64,000 nt of DNA from Coriobacteriaceae bacterium AM48-5 (GTDB lineage Bacteria > Actinomycetota > Coriobacteriia > Coriobacteriales > Coriobacteriaceae): positions 65,985 to 129,984 of the forward strand of contig JAQEDJ010000001.1 in NCBI GenBank assembly GCA_027669525.1, given 5' to 3'. The translations under genes and the position numbers were made by a program. Of the stretch, positions 10,940-19,471 are shown one piece after another (position 1 is the stretch's first letter; each line of letters begins with the position of its first letter). The notes below the pieces were generated by a model. The model was given only the letters and a program-made list of their open reading frames with translations. It was not told the DNA's origin and made no database searches.

Positions 10940-10988
10940 TCATCGGGGACGTTCTTAAACGACTAGTCGTCGGGGACACTCTTTGGCG
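10934..10988. repeat. GACTAGTC/GGGGAC repeat, two direct units
   Basis: Two tandem units of about 27 bp start with GACTAGTC at 10934 and 10961, each followed by GTTC- or CTCT-type sequence after TCGGGGAC. The same unit, in either orientation, occurs at 11949-12090 and 53603-53670. The first unit contains the ade stop codon. Confidence 0.75.
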
Positions 10989-11077
10989 TGTCGCCTGACG
11001 CTGCGACCGTGGGCTCTCTGGCGCGCGTGAGCTATTTGCCAGGTCCTTGTAACGTTTATGTCTGCGGGTCTTATTTG

Positions 11078-11142
11078 AGCTCCCTTTGGGTACGTTGGAA
11101 TCGGATACGCGTTCGATTCCAACAAGCCCGAAGGGAGCTTTT
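11078..11142 (+). promoter_or_regulatory. Two-tier hairpin overlapping the ribosome binding site of the next gene
   Basis: The outer stem AGCTCCCTT (11078-11086) pairs with AAGGGAGCT (11131-11139), and the inner stem GTTGGAATCG pairs with CGATTCCAAC. The 3' outer arm contains the AAGGGAG ribosome binding site of the HAD gene at 11145, followed by TTTTC. It could be the terminator for ade or a translational switch for the phosphatase. Confidence 0.6.
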
Positions 11143-11144
11143 CT

Positions 11145-11939
11145 ATGTTTAAACTGATTGCATCCGATATGGACGGCACACTGCTTGACGAAAACGGCCA
11201 GGTGCCTCCCGAGACCTACGAACTGATTCTGGCGCTACACGAGCATGGCGTGCATTTCGCCGCATCGTCAGGTCGTCGCTACGATCGCCTGTGCGAGTTC
11301 TTTGCGCCCGTTCGCGACAAGATGGACTTTGTCGCCGCTAACGGCGCCCAGGTCTACGCCGACGGTAAGATGGTAGACCGTGAGGTGTATTCCCACCTGG
11401 CGATTCGAAGGCTCGCCCAAGCCGTCAGGACGTTTCCCAATCTGCATCTTGCGCTCTTTGACCGAACCAAGTCCTTTTTGCTCGATGACGAGTGCAAGTT
11501 CGTGCGTGAGGTCGATAAGGACCTTCCCAATGCCGAGCGCATTTGGGAGCTGCCCGATCCCAGCGTAAATATCATCAAAGCGAGTATCTTTTGCGACGAC
11601 AGTGCGGTTATGGACAGTGCGTACGTGCTACAGCGCGAACTTGGTCAGCTCTTTACTTTTGCGCCTTCGGGCAACGCGTGGATCGATGCCATGCAGCCTG
11701 GTGTGTCGAAGGCCTCGGGTATCGCGCAGCTCGCGGAGCATTACGGCATTGGTCGCGACGAGGTCATGGCGTTTGGCGACTCGATGAACGACTACGAGAT
11801 CATTCGCTTTGTCGGCACGGGCTGCGCGATGGAAAACGCGCGCCCCGCGCTCAAGGCGGTGGCCGATCGCGTCGTAGGCTGCAACCGCGACCACGCCGTT
11901 CAACAGGAGCTTCGTCACGTGCTAGAGGGCCTCGCTTAA
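11145..11939 (+). CDS. Cof-type HAD-IIB family phosphatase
   Basis: A 264-residue haloacid dehalogenase-type hydrolase, probably a cytoplasmic sugar-phosphate or cofactor phosphatase. Motif I is DMDGTLLDENG with the nucleophilic Asp, motif II is the serine in ASSGRR, motif III is the lysine in GVSKASGIAQL, and motif IV is GDSMNDYEII. The large cap domain between motifs II and III places it in the Cof (IIB) subfamily. The substrate cannot be read from sequence. The ribosome binding site lies in the arm of a hairpin, which may limit translation. A second HAD-IIB gene lies convergently downstream. Confidence 0.88.
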   Translation: MFKLIASDMDGTLLDENGQVPPETYELILALHEHGVHFAASSGRRYDRLCEFFAPVRDKMDFVAANGAQVYADGKMVDREVYSHLAIRRLAQAVRTFPNLHLALFDRTKSFLLDDECKFVREVDKDLPNAERIWELPDPSVNIIKASIFCDDSAVMDSAYVLQRELGQLFTFAPSGNAWIDAMQPGVSKASGIAQLAEHYGIGRDEVMAFGDSMNDYEIIRFVGTGCAMENARPALKAVADRVVGCNRDHAVQQELRHVLEGLA

Positions 11940-11948
11940 TCCGACAGC

Positions 11949-12090
11949 TGGGGACGTTCCCGTTCTGCCGGCAGTGGGGGACAGTCCTTGCAGCTTTTCG
12001 CGAAGAGTGTCCCTAACGACTGGTCATTCAAGAACGTCCCCAGTGACTAGTCGTTTAAGAACGTCCCCAATGACTACCCAACGACTGGGC
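11949..12090. repeat. Cluster of GGGGAC/GACTAGTC repeat units
   Basis: At least three units (GGGGACGTTC, GAACGTCCCC twice with GACTAGTC or a variant) lie between two convergent HAD genes. The right part forms the last codons of the minus-strand HAD gene (12055-12927). Confidence 0.7.
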
Positions 12091-12927
12091 GAGGGCGGCC
12101 ATGATGGTGCGGGCGACGCCGTCGTGGTCGTTGTCGTATTCGGTGATGGCGTCGGCGGCCTCACGGTCCTCGGGCTCGGCGTTGATCATGGCCATGCCGT
12201 GGCCCGCTGCCTGCAGCATGGGAATGTCGTTGATGTTGTCGCCGAAGCCCCAGGCGTCGGCAAGGGGCTCGCCCAAATGCTCGCACAGCCACGTGAGGGC
12301 CGTTCCCTTGGTGGCGCCTGCGCCCATGACCTCGATATTCATGGCGTACGAACGCGTGACCTCAATGCCTCCGAGCGTGTCGAGCTCCGCCGCGATGGCG
12401 TCGCGATCGGCCGGGTCGTGCCAGTACATGGCGATGCGTTCGAGCGTCTCGACCTCGTCGATCTTGCTGTCGATATCCATGTCGATTGGTGTTCGTGTGC
12501 GCTTGAGCGAAGCCGCGATGTGGGGGTCGCCGCCGCAGAATTCGTCCAGGCGCGTGTAGAGCGAGCGGGGGAGGAAGCACTGCCCGTCCGCGAAGATATC
12601 GAAGGTGACGTCATGGCCGGCGGCAATGCTATGGACGCGGTGGGCAATGCCACGGTCGAGCGGACGGCTCAAGATGCGCGTGGCACGCGAAGTATCGGTG
12701 GGCGTACCGTCGTCGAGTTGCCAGACGCTGGCGCCGTTGGCACAGACCGCGTAGTGCACGGCGGGATGGGCGAGGATGGGCTCAAAGATGCCCGACAGCG
12801 GACGTCCCGTGCAGGGAACAAACTCGATGTCACGACGTGCGAGCTCGTCGAGCATTGCCCAGGTGGCATCGCTCATTTGCTTATCGCTCGTCAGCAGCGT
12901 CCCATCCATATCGGAAAACACAATCAT
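12055..12927 (-). CDS. HAD-IIB family hydrolase
   Basis: A Cof-type phosphatase of 290 residues with motif I SDMDGTLLTSDKQ, motif II TGRP, the motif III lysine in GATKGTAL, and motif IV GFGDNINDIPML. The ATG at 12927 is chosen because MIVFSDMDG is the canonical start and AAAGGG precedes it; the open frame extends upstream to 12987 without support. The last ten residues (about SLGSHWGRS) are encoded by the dispersed GGGGAC/GACTAGTC repeat, so repeat insertion has rewritten the C-terminus. Substrate unknown. It is convergent with the other HAD gene. Confidence 0.86.
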   Translation of the reverse strand: MIVFSDMDGTLLTSDKQMSDATWAMLDELARRDIEFVPCTGRPLSGIFEPILAHPAVHYAVCANGASVWQLDDGTPTDTSRATRILSRPLDRGIAHRVHSIAAGHDVTFDIFADGQCFLPRSLYTRLDEFCGGDPHIAASLKRTRTPIDMDIDSKIDEVETLERIAMYWHDPADRDAIAAELDTLGGIEVTRSYAMNIEVMGAGATKGTALTWLCEHLGEPLADAWGFGDNINDIPMLQAAGHGMAMINAEPEDREAADAITEYDNDHDGVARTIMAALAQSLGSHWGRS

Positions 12928-12951
12928 TTGATGCAGCCCTTTCCACTGGCA

Positions 12952-12992
12952 TAAAAAGCGTGGCCGAGGGCTTGGGTCCCTGGCCACGCTCG
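12952..12992 (-). terminator. Intrinsic terminator after citrate synthase gene
   Basis: On the minus strand AGCGTGGCC pairs with GGCCACGCT and is followed by TTTTAT. It lies between citrate synthase and the HAD gene. Confidence 0.85.
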
Positions 12993-13013
12993 AGTTCTAT
13001 AACGGTCCGCGTC

Positions 13014-14432
13014 CTAGCGGTCGGCGAGCGGCTTGTACTCCAGCGGCTCGATCACCGGACGATAGGCGGGGCGGATGATACGGTGCGCGCAGAAGAGCTC
13101 TTCCATGCGGTGTGCCGACCAGCCGGCCATGCGGGCGACGGCGAATAGCGGCGTAAAGAGCGTCTCGGGCACGCCGAGCATCTTGTAGATAAAGCCCGTG
13201 TACAGGTCGATGTTGGCGCAGACGGGCTTGGTCATGCCGTGGTCGCGCATGACCTGGGGTGCCAGGCGCTCGATGCGCTCGATGAGTGCGAACTCTTCGC
13301 CCAAGTTCTTCTTGGCTGCCAGCGAGCGCGCGTAACGGCGGCACACCTCGGCGCGTGGGTCGCTCAGCGTGTAGACGGCGTGGCCCATGCCGTAGATGAG
13401 GCCGGTGCCGTCGAAGGCCTGCTTGTCGAGGATCTTGCCCAGGTAGGCCGCGACCTCGTCCTCGTTTTCCCAGTTGGAAACATGCGCGCGGATGTCCTCG
13501 TGCATAGACACGACCTTGGCATTGGCACCGCCGTGGCGCGGGCCCTTGAGCGAGCCGATAGCCGCGGCGTAGGCGGAATACGGGTCGGTGGCCGAAGACG
13601 ACAGCACGCGGCAAGCGAAGGTGGAGTTGTTGCCGCCGCCGTGCTCGGCATGCAGCATGAGCATAACGTCGAGCAGCATGGCCTCATCGCGGGTGAACGC
13701 CATACCGCCGCGGAGCACCTGTAGGATGGTCTCGGCGGTGGAGAGACCGGGCGTGGGGTGCGGCACGTGAACCTCGGAGCCGCGAAGCTTGGCGATCGAG
13801 GCCATGTGTGCGAAGGCGGCGATGCGTGGGAGACGTGCGAGCATGGAAATGGCGACGTCGATTTCGTGCTCGGGCGTGATCACGTCTGGTTCGGCATCGA
13901 AGGCGTAGAGCAGCAGCACAGCGCGCTGGAGCACGTTCATGATGCTCGACGACACCGTGGTCATGGGGAACTCTTTGACGTACTCGTCGCTCAGATGTCT
14001 AAAGGCACCTAGGCGCTCGCAGAAGCCGTCGAGCTCTTCCTTGTTGGGTAGCGAACCCGTGATAAGCAGATAGGCGACTTCTTCGTAGCCGTAGCGATTC
14101 TCGGCCTGGGCATTGTTGACCAGATCCTCGATGCTGTAGCCGCGAAGCGTGAGCTTGCCCTGATCGGGCACGACTTTGCCGTCGACCTTGTTGTAGCCGT
14201 GCACATCCGAGATACGAGTGAGGCCCGCGACCACGCCCGAGCCGTCGGCATTGCGCAGGCCGCGCTTGACATTGTGCTCGACAAACAGGCCCTCGTCATA
14301 AGGGTCGGTCGGCAGGCCGTGGTAGAGGTTTTCGCTCTCAGGCGAAATCTGGCGGCTTGCTTCGTAATCCAGAACCAGGCGGCTCAAGTGGTCATCGAAG
14401 CGGTAGTAGATTTTCTTGGCGTCGTAGGCCAT
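13014..14432 (-). CDS. gltA: Citrate synthase
   Basis: Condenses oxaloacetate and acetyl-CoA to citrate, here probably feeding 2-oxoglutarate and glutamate synthesis in a fermentative organism. The 472-residue protein carries the catalytic histidines in LHAEHGGGNNS and GMGHAVY and the catalytic aspartate near CANIDLYTG. It is longer than the roughly 430-residue E. coli enzyme, with an N-terminal region (residues 1-60) that includes NVKRGLRNADGSGV, typical of Firmicutes and Coriobacteria forms. The ATG at 14432 follows a GAGAGGAG site. It lies 77 bp downstream of the ACT-domain gene on the same strand and may be co-transcribed. Confidence 0.93.
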   Translation of the reverse strand: MAYDAKKIYYRFDDHLSRLVLDYEASRQISPESENLYHGLPTDPYDEGLFVEHNVKRGLRNADGSGVVAGLTRISDVHGYNKVDGKVVPDQGKLTLRGYSIEDLVNNAQAENRYGYEEVAYLLITGSLPNKEELDGFCERLGAFRHLSDEYVKEFPMTTVSSSIMNVLQRAVLLLYAFDAEPDVITPEHEIDVAISMLARLPRIAAFAHMASIAKLRGSEVHVPHPTPGLSTAETILQVLRGGMAFTRDEAMLLDVMLMLHAEHGGGNNSTFACRVLSSSATDPYSAYAAAIGSLKGPRHGGANAKVVSMHEDIRAHVSNWENEDEVAAYLGKILDKQAFDGTGLIYGMGHAVYTLSDPRAEVCRRYARSLAAKKNLGEEFALIERIERLAPQVMRDHGMTKPVCANIDLYTGFIYKMLGVPETLFTPLFAVARMAGWSAHRMEELFCAHRIIRPAYRPVIEPLEYKPLADR

Positions 14433-14509
14433 GCGCGCTCCTCTCCGGGCCGCATCGGGGTGACTTGCATGGGCATGCGCGCGTCAGGCTATCCCCAGCG
14501 GCTTGCTCG

Positions 14510-14797
14510 CTACAGGCGGTACATAAAGTTGAAGACGTCCTCGCGCTGGATGGACACGTTGACGCCCGAAAGCTCGCCGGCCTCGGCCAGGGCCTTCTGC
14601 AGCTCAGCGAAGTCGAGCTTGGACTCGGCGGTATCGGCCAGCATGGTCATGGTGAAGATGTCCTCGATAATGGACTGCGTGATGTCGCGGATGTCGACGT
14701 TGGCCTCGCCCAGGACGCGGGTGACGCCCGCGACGATGCCGGGGCGGTTCTTGCCAAGGACGGTGATGACGATACGGGAGGACGAGATCTCGGCCAT
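14510..14797 (-). CDS. ACT domain protein (UPF0237 type)
   Basis: A 95-residue stand-alone ACT domain: RIVITVLGKNRPGIVAGVTR, then DIRDITQSIIEDIFTMTM. ACT domains bind amino acids or similar small ligands, and this family is thought to be regulatory. In many genomes the gene precedes a UPF0210 (DUF711) gene; here the next gene on the strand is citrate synthase, so a role in sensing amino acid supply is possible but unproven. The start at 14797 is preceded by AAAGGG. Upstream is the left border of the accessory island. Confidence 0.88.
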   Translation of the reverse strand: MAEISSSRIVITVLGKNRPGIVAGVTRVLGEANVDIRDITQSIIEDIFTMTMLADTAESKLDFAELQKALAEAGELSGVNVSIQREDVFNFMYRL

Positions 14798-15193
14798 GGG
14801 AAACCCTTTCGCGTGGTTGCGGCGCGCGCGGGGCGCTCCGCTACGGTACAGTGTTCATCATTGTACCTGTCTGGCGCAAAAAAGGCGCGCTCGCTGCGGC
14901 GTTACATGCCTGCAACATGAGCGTAAGGGGGAAGGCCGTACGGGGAAGAGCCGTCTGGCGCGTGTCCGGCTCGTGTTGGGTTGATTTCCGATCTCAGCCG
15001 AACACATTGAGCGGACAGGCCGTTCCCGCAGTCGGCCGAACGCCTCCGACGGCTGATTCCGAACTGGAAGCGGAGGGCATCCCCGCCCTTCGGTAGGGGA
15101 TACCGCTCCGCGGCGCATGCCGCGGGCGGCGCCCCTATCGGACCACCGTGACCTCAGTTGGGATGGGCCCAGCACTGCCGCGTACTCGGTGAG
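14798..15193. other. Gene-free junction holding the left direct repeat
   Basis: 396 bp between the ACT-domain gene and the integrase remnant. It contains the promoter region of the ACT gene, the left 64-bp repeat (14979-15042) and GC-rich short dyads. I see no convincing coding sequence. Confidence 0.6.
14979..15042 (+). repeat. Left 64-bp direct repeat (candidate attL)
   Basis: This copy begins GGTTGATTTCCGATCTCAGC and ends CCGAACG. The copy at 22605-22668 matches at 61 of 64 positions. The integrase remnant lies 150 bp inside this copy, the usual place for an integrase next to its attachment site. It is not part of a tRNA gene. Confidence 0.75.
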
Positions 15194-15916
15194 CTAGAGC
15201 CAACTGTTCGTCTTCACGTCGCGTATGGCGATATTTCGGTCGTCCGGCTCGGTGATGCCGTAGCCGAACGCCTGGAGCGTCTCGATGGACTCCTGGATCC
15301 TCTGTTGGAACATGGGACCCGGATCGACCCTCGGCCCGAGGTGCCCGCGCCAAAGGCACGGCGTGGCGCGCAGCATGTTATGGATTTTGGAGATGGGCTC
15401 GATGTCGGCGTAGACGTTGAGCGTCGCCATGGCGTCCTTGTGGCCGAGGATCGATTGGAGCGCCTTGATATCGCCGCCTTGGCGGATCCACTGCGTTGCG
15501 AACGTGTGGCGAAGGCCGTGGAACGTGATCAGCTCGTCGTTGGTGCCCATGAGGCCGTTGGTCTCCGAGAACGTCTTGAACGCCCTGCGGATATAGCTTG
15601 TCGTCGCGAAGGTCGCGCCCGGCTCCGACAGGATGTAGCAGTCCCCGATCTCGACCGCCCCGGTAAGGCCGCGCAAGCGCAGCTTTCCGCAGTCGATCTC
15701 GTGGGTCTCCTTCAGGAAGGGGAGTAGGCCGACCGGGTCGATGGGGATACCCCTGGCGTCATGGGTCTTGGTGTCCTTGATGAACGAACCCATTCCCTTC
15801 GCGTACGCCACCGAGTGTCTGATCGAGATCAGGCCCGTCTCGAAATCCACATCGCACCACCGAAGGCCGCAGACCTCGCCGATTCGCATCCCCGTGTGTA
15901 GGGCGAGTACGACCGC
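15194..15916 (-). pseudogene. Tyrosine recombinase/integrase, N-terminal half missing
   Basis: The C-terminal catalytic domain of a phage-type integrase: the first catalytic arginine is in HTGMRIGEVCGLRW, the HxxR pair in HGLRHTFATQW, the next histidine in LGHKD, and the tyrosine nucleophile probably in LNVYAD. The core-binding and arm-binding domains that should precede it (150 or more residues) are absent. The frame runs back from LALHTGM for a few codons into a TAG that is also the stop codon of the HTH gene, in the same reading frame. The HTH gene therefore abuts the break. It is probably inactive alone, although the catalytic domain is complete. Confidence 0.85.
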
Positions 15917-15919
15917 CCT

Positions 15920-16171
15920 CTAATCCTCGGCGGACCAATCGAGTCCGAACTCCTTTCGGGCATCCTCTTCGCTCATGACTTCGAGAAGGTCTCCGGGTTG
16001 GCAACGAAGGGCGAGGCATAGCTGCTCGAGTGTGTTGAAGCGAATGCCGCGAATATGCCCTTTTTTAATACGGGACAGGTTCACGGGCGTGGTTCCAATC
16101 CTTTCGGCAAGTTCGTTCGAGGAAATCTTTCGCTCGGCCATGATCTTGTCGAGGCGAACAATTACGGGCAT
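15920..16171 (-). CDS. Small Cro/C1-type HTH regulator (YozG-like)
   Basis: An 83-residue DNA-binding protein: MPVIVRLDKIMAERKISSN, then ELAERIGTTPVNLSRIKKG (recognition helix) and LEQLCLALRCQPGDLLEV. This matches the compact HTH proteins that are regularly paired with DUF2975 membrane proteins, as here. The last residues (GLDWSAED) run into the integrase remnant. It lies 9 bp after the DUF2975 gene with an AAGGAAA ribosome binding site. Probable target: the dyad TTTAACA-N5-TGTTAAA at 16731, which sits between this operon and the divergent peptide gene. Confidence 0.85.
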   Translation of the reverse strand: MPVIVRLDKIMAERKISSNELAERIGTTPVNLSRIKKGHIRGIRFNTLEQLCLALRCQPGDLLEVMSEEDARKEFGLDWSAED

Positions 16172-16180
16172 GGCGTTTCC

Positions 16181-16693
16181 TTACGCAATCTCGTCGGAGT
16201 CGAGGTACAGCTCTCGGGCGTACAAGAAGAGCTGGGAAAGCATGAACAGGACGATGCCGAGAACCAGAGAGGTCCAATCGAATGATGAAGCGATCTCTTG
16301 GGCGCCGACGGCCCCCTCGCCGCCAAACATCGAAACGGAGGTTTTGAGTGAGCCGGCGTAGAGGCTGGTGGCAGCTTGAACAACGAAGAGAATGCCGAGC
16401 ACCTTCAAGCATGTCGCAGACCCTTTCTTGAAGGGGTCTCCGCTCTTGATCGTCCACACGAGAACGGCGCTGAGGATGGTCGTAGCGATACCGATGACGG
16501 CAGGGACCAATGTCGAGATCGCAAGGGCTGGATACGCGGGGGAGTCTGCAATTACAGGGTTGTCGAGCACTTCGATTGCTGGCTTTAAGGAGAACGCCAC
16601 TTGTGCGATGGCGGTGGCGCAAAGGGTCGCAGAGGCTATCGCACATGCGATGCGGAAGGAATGAAGCCGGGGAGTGCGATTGTCGGAACTCAT
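16181..16693 (-). CDS. DUF2975 family membrane protein
   Basis: 170 residues with four predicted membrane segments: about 12-34, 56-80, 96-117 and 141-160 (SLVLGIVLFMLSQLFLYA). The size, topology and pairing with an HTH gene fit DUF2975, a family of unknown function often found beside YozG-like regulators and suspected to control their activity from the membrane. It is the first gene of the two-gene minus-strand operon, with a GGAGG site. Divergent transcription from the secreted-peptide gene suggests the pair regulates the island. Confidence 0.75.
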   Translation of the reverse strand: MSSDNRTPRLHSFRIACAIASATLCATAIAQVAFSLKPAIEVLDNPVIADSPAYPALAISTLVPAVIGIATTILSAVLVWTIKSGDPFKKGSATCLKVLGILFVVQAATSLYAGSLKTSVSMFGGEGAVGAQEIASSFDWTSLVLGIVLFMLSQLFLYARELYLDSDEIA

Positions 16694-16730
16694 AATAACC
16701 TCCGAAGAATTTAAAAAACTCAGGTTACTT

Positions 16731-16749
16731 TTTAACAGTTTATGTTAAA
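16731..16749. promoter_or_regulatory. Palindromic operator in the divergent promoter region
   Basis: TTTAACA-GTTTA-TGTTAAA has perfect 7-bp arms in an AT-rich 120-bp gap between the HTH/DUF2975 operon and the peptide gene. It is the likely binding site of the HTH protein. Confidence 0.65.
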
Positions 16750-16813
16750 TTGACTTTGCCGGCAAGTAATCACAGCATACTGCAACCGAAACCCCTCTAG
16801 ATTGGAGAGGATT

Positions 16814-17179
16814 ATGTTCAGTACTGTTAAGTCGTGTAAGCTCTTGGTTTTCCTCGGCCTCGCTCTTTGTCTGTTGCTGCCGGGAGCCCCCGCTTTTGCG
16901 GATACCCCGATGCCTCCTTCCCAGGAGAGCAGCCAGTGTGCCCTCGTTGAGCCCCTCGGGTATACGGACGACGTCGTCGATACCTACTGGAGCTACAGCT
17001 GTCCTCGCGGCGTAAGCGGGCACAGCATCTCGATGTTCAACATCTCTTACAAGACGATCTCCTACCGAAATGGCTATCGCCGATCCGCGCATCATAGGGA
17101 ATCCCGCCTCGCTGCAATGTGCTCCTGTGGTGTTCTTGGCACAACTGATAAATGGCAATTTGTCTATAGCACCTACTAG
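16814..17179 (+). CDS. Small secreted peptide 1, possible bacteriocin (lactococcin 972-like?)
   Basis: A 121-residue precursor with a clear Sec signal peptide: a positive start, a hydrophobic core (LLVFLGLALCLLLPG) and an APAFA cleavage site near residue 29. The mature part is rich in Tyr, Ser, Arg and Cys (four Cys), with TYWSYSCPRGVSGHS, SYKTISYRNGY and the C-terminus TDKWQFVYSTY. The end recalls the TEKASFYYNFW end of lactococcin 972 as I remember it, but similarity elsewhere is weak. The ATG at 16814 follows GGAGAGG. A weak hairpin and then an ABC permease gene follow, a layout typical of bacteriocin loci. Function is inferred only. Confidence 0.6.
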   Translation: MFSTVKSCKLLVFLGLALCLLLPGAPAFADTPMPPSQESSQCALVEPLGYTDDVVDTYWSYSCPRGVSGHSISMFNISYKTISYRNGYRRSAHHRESRLAAMCSCGVLGTTDKWQFVYSTY

Positions 17180-17189
17180 ATGCGAGGAA

Positions 17190-17216
17190 GGGCCGAGCAT
17201 TTTGTTCGGCCCCTCT
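17190..17216 (+). terminator. Weak terminator/attenuator between peptide 1 and permease
   Basis: GGGCCGA (17190-17196) pairs with TCGGCCC (17206-17212) and is followed by CTCTGTT, not a clean T-run. Partial readthrough would give more peptide mRNA than transporter mRNA. Confidence 0.55.
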
Positions 17217-17245
17217 GTTCCGACTGGATGAGGTTAAGGTTGGCG

Positions 17246-19428
17246 ATGAATATGCTCAAAATCTCGAAGGCGATCTTTAGGTCGCTTCTCTCCTCCAGGT
17301 CGCTCTGTGTTGTCGTTGTTGCGTTGATGGTTCTTTGTGCTCTGCCCGTCTTCAGGAGCGCGGGTGGCATCGACGGACGGGTCGAATACCTCGAGTCGGG
17401 AATAACCCGTGTTGAGCAGGAATTGTCAGCATCCTATGCGGATGCGCTTGTGAATGCGGGGGAGGACGGTGTCTATACCTCTTCATCAAGCATGCCCGCG
17501 CTTCTGTACCCTCTTGCCGCGGGACGTCTTATCTTGGCACCGCTCTCTCCCCTACTTCCGTTTCTGCAGATATCGGATGGAGAGTACACCTATTATGACG
17601 GATCGAAGGAGTACTTGCTATGGGTCGCAACGGCCGTTGCCGTCTCGTTCCTTGCCGCGCGTCTTAACAAACGTGAAAAGCTCATCATCCAGGCACCGAT
17701 GGGCGAGCTGGGTAGACTTGTTGCATCGAGCGTATGGGCGAGTGTTTTTGCAATGCTTGCCGTCCTCGCCATCAATCTTCCAGGGATAATCGCCGCGCTT
17801 GTGAAGAATGGCCCGGGCTCGCCGTTCTATCCGATAGGCTACATTCAATATGCGACTCCGGTTATCAAACCGGCTTGGCTGGTGTTCGCGCAGACGGCCA
17901 TCTTGCAATTCTTGGTGGCAGCGTTCATCTCGCTTGTCGTTCACCTTGCCGTGAAGATTGCCAATAACCCTACGCTTGGAATCGTGTTCGTATGTGCCCT
18001 GATGGGGGTGACGATGGTTCCCGGGTATTACGGAAGATCCATCGCTTTACGTGAGTTCGCCCTGTTGAATCCCCTTACGTATGCGAACACTGAGTTGACC
18101 GTCGGCGCCTATAGCCCGTACCCGACAACGCAGATAGTGAATCTGCCTGGACTTTGCTTCGAGCGTGGCGCGATTGCCCTCGTATGCGCAATCGGGATCG
18201 AGGTGCTGGCAATTAGCCTGCTTTGCGTTGCTGGAAAGAGCGGCTGCGCGTGCCCGATATCCCCGATTTGTCTTGAGAGAGGTTCCTTCACTGCATCGAG
18301 AACGGCAACTCGTTCGAGCGCTTGTGCCTCCGCCGTTGCATACGTAAGAACGATGGGGAAACTGCTCCTGCGTTCTCCTACCCTCGCCGTATGCGCGATT
18401 GCAATGTCGACGACGATGCTGGCCCCGGCTCTGGTCGAGATGTTTCCTGACGCTGATAACGTTTCCGCTGTTCGGTATAGGGATGGGGAGCTCCGTTCAA
18501 TAGATCGGTATCTAGAGCAGAACGCTGCGAATATGGACGTCGAGGGCAAAGCGGCCCTGGAAGACATGCGGGATGCTCTTTCGGGTTTCGTGTACGCGCC
18601 TATGCCTGCGGAGGGGCTTCGAAGCCTTGCGACGTACGAGCGCGCTCGAGGTGAGCTGGGCGCGGCAGATGCGACTCTCCTGCAATCGATCGGAATCGAG
18701 CCGGAGACTCCTTCTCGTGCGGAGGCGCGCGCCTTCTGCTTGAGTCGATCGCGAGCTTGCCGGACCCCAAGGTTTACGAGTTAAGTACGAAGATGCCCCC
18801 ATTAATCCTCCTTTCGTATCTCCAGGCAGCGCTTCCCTCCTTATTTTTGCTGTTGCCCGTGGTTGTCACATCGCTCGCGTGCACCCACCTGCAGTGTCGT
18901 TCCCTTCTGGTTCTCCAGATCCCCGCAACAGCGCATGTGCGTTTTCTGACGGCTGTTGCGCTGGCTCTCCTGCTTGGCTTGGTGCTGCTTTTGGTGTCGA
19001 TGGTTCCCGCTGTCGTTGTGTCCGTGATTAAGAACGGTGCGGGTGGATCGGAGTATCCCGTCGCTCTCATTCGGGCGGGAGCTTCGACAACGTCCATGGT
19101 GGGGGAGGCGGTGTTGTGCAGTATTCCGTTGCTGGTCATGGCATACGGCGTGATTTCCGTCGTCGCTGCGTTGACAGCAGCGATTAGTCGCAACCCCGTT
19201 GTCACCGGAATGGTTTGCGCGGTTCTCTTGGTGTTGGGTTCGTTGAGCGCTCATGTTGAAAGCGTGGGCATGGGCGTCGCGCTGCTGGCTCCATTCGCCT
19301 CGTTTGATCCCGCTTCCCAGGTGGGGACGATTGGGTTCCTTGGGCGAGGGACGAACGCGATGCCTTTTGGAGAGGTCGTCGGCGCATCGGGCGCTCTGCT
19401 GGTGGTCTTGGGCGCGTATCTCCGTTGA
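17246..19428 (+). CDS. ABC-2 type permease, two tandem permease units (one frameshift)
   Basis: About 727 residues once one base is restored near 18732 (CCTTCTG for CCTTTCTG). Each half has an N-terminal membrane segment, a large extracytoplasmic loop and about six further membrane segments. Both halves carry the same motif after a hydrophobic helix: LVKNGPGSPFYPIGYI in the first and VIKNGAGGSEYPVALI in the second, so the protein is an internal duplication. A third version, LNGFGQIGYPIAFF, is in the fused transporter downstream. The ATG at 17246 has a GGTTAAGG site. The ATPase gene follows. It probably exports peptide 1 or confers self-immunity; substrate not shown. Confidence 0.72.
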
Positions 19429-19471
19429 TGGTGCGCCTGAGTGTTCCAAAGATCGAAAGGGGATGATCTCG

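Noticed and set aside
10749..10958. Small ORF after ade as a separate gene
   Set aside because: Its text is the normal C-terminal domain of adenine deaminase; one missing base before it and one within it explain the split.
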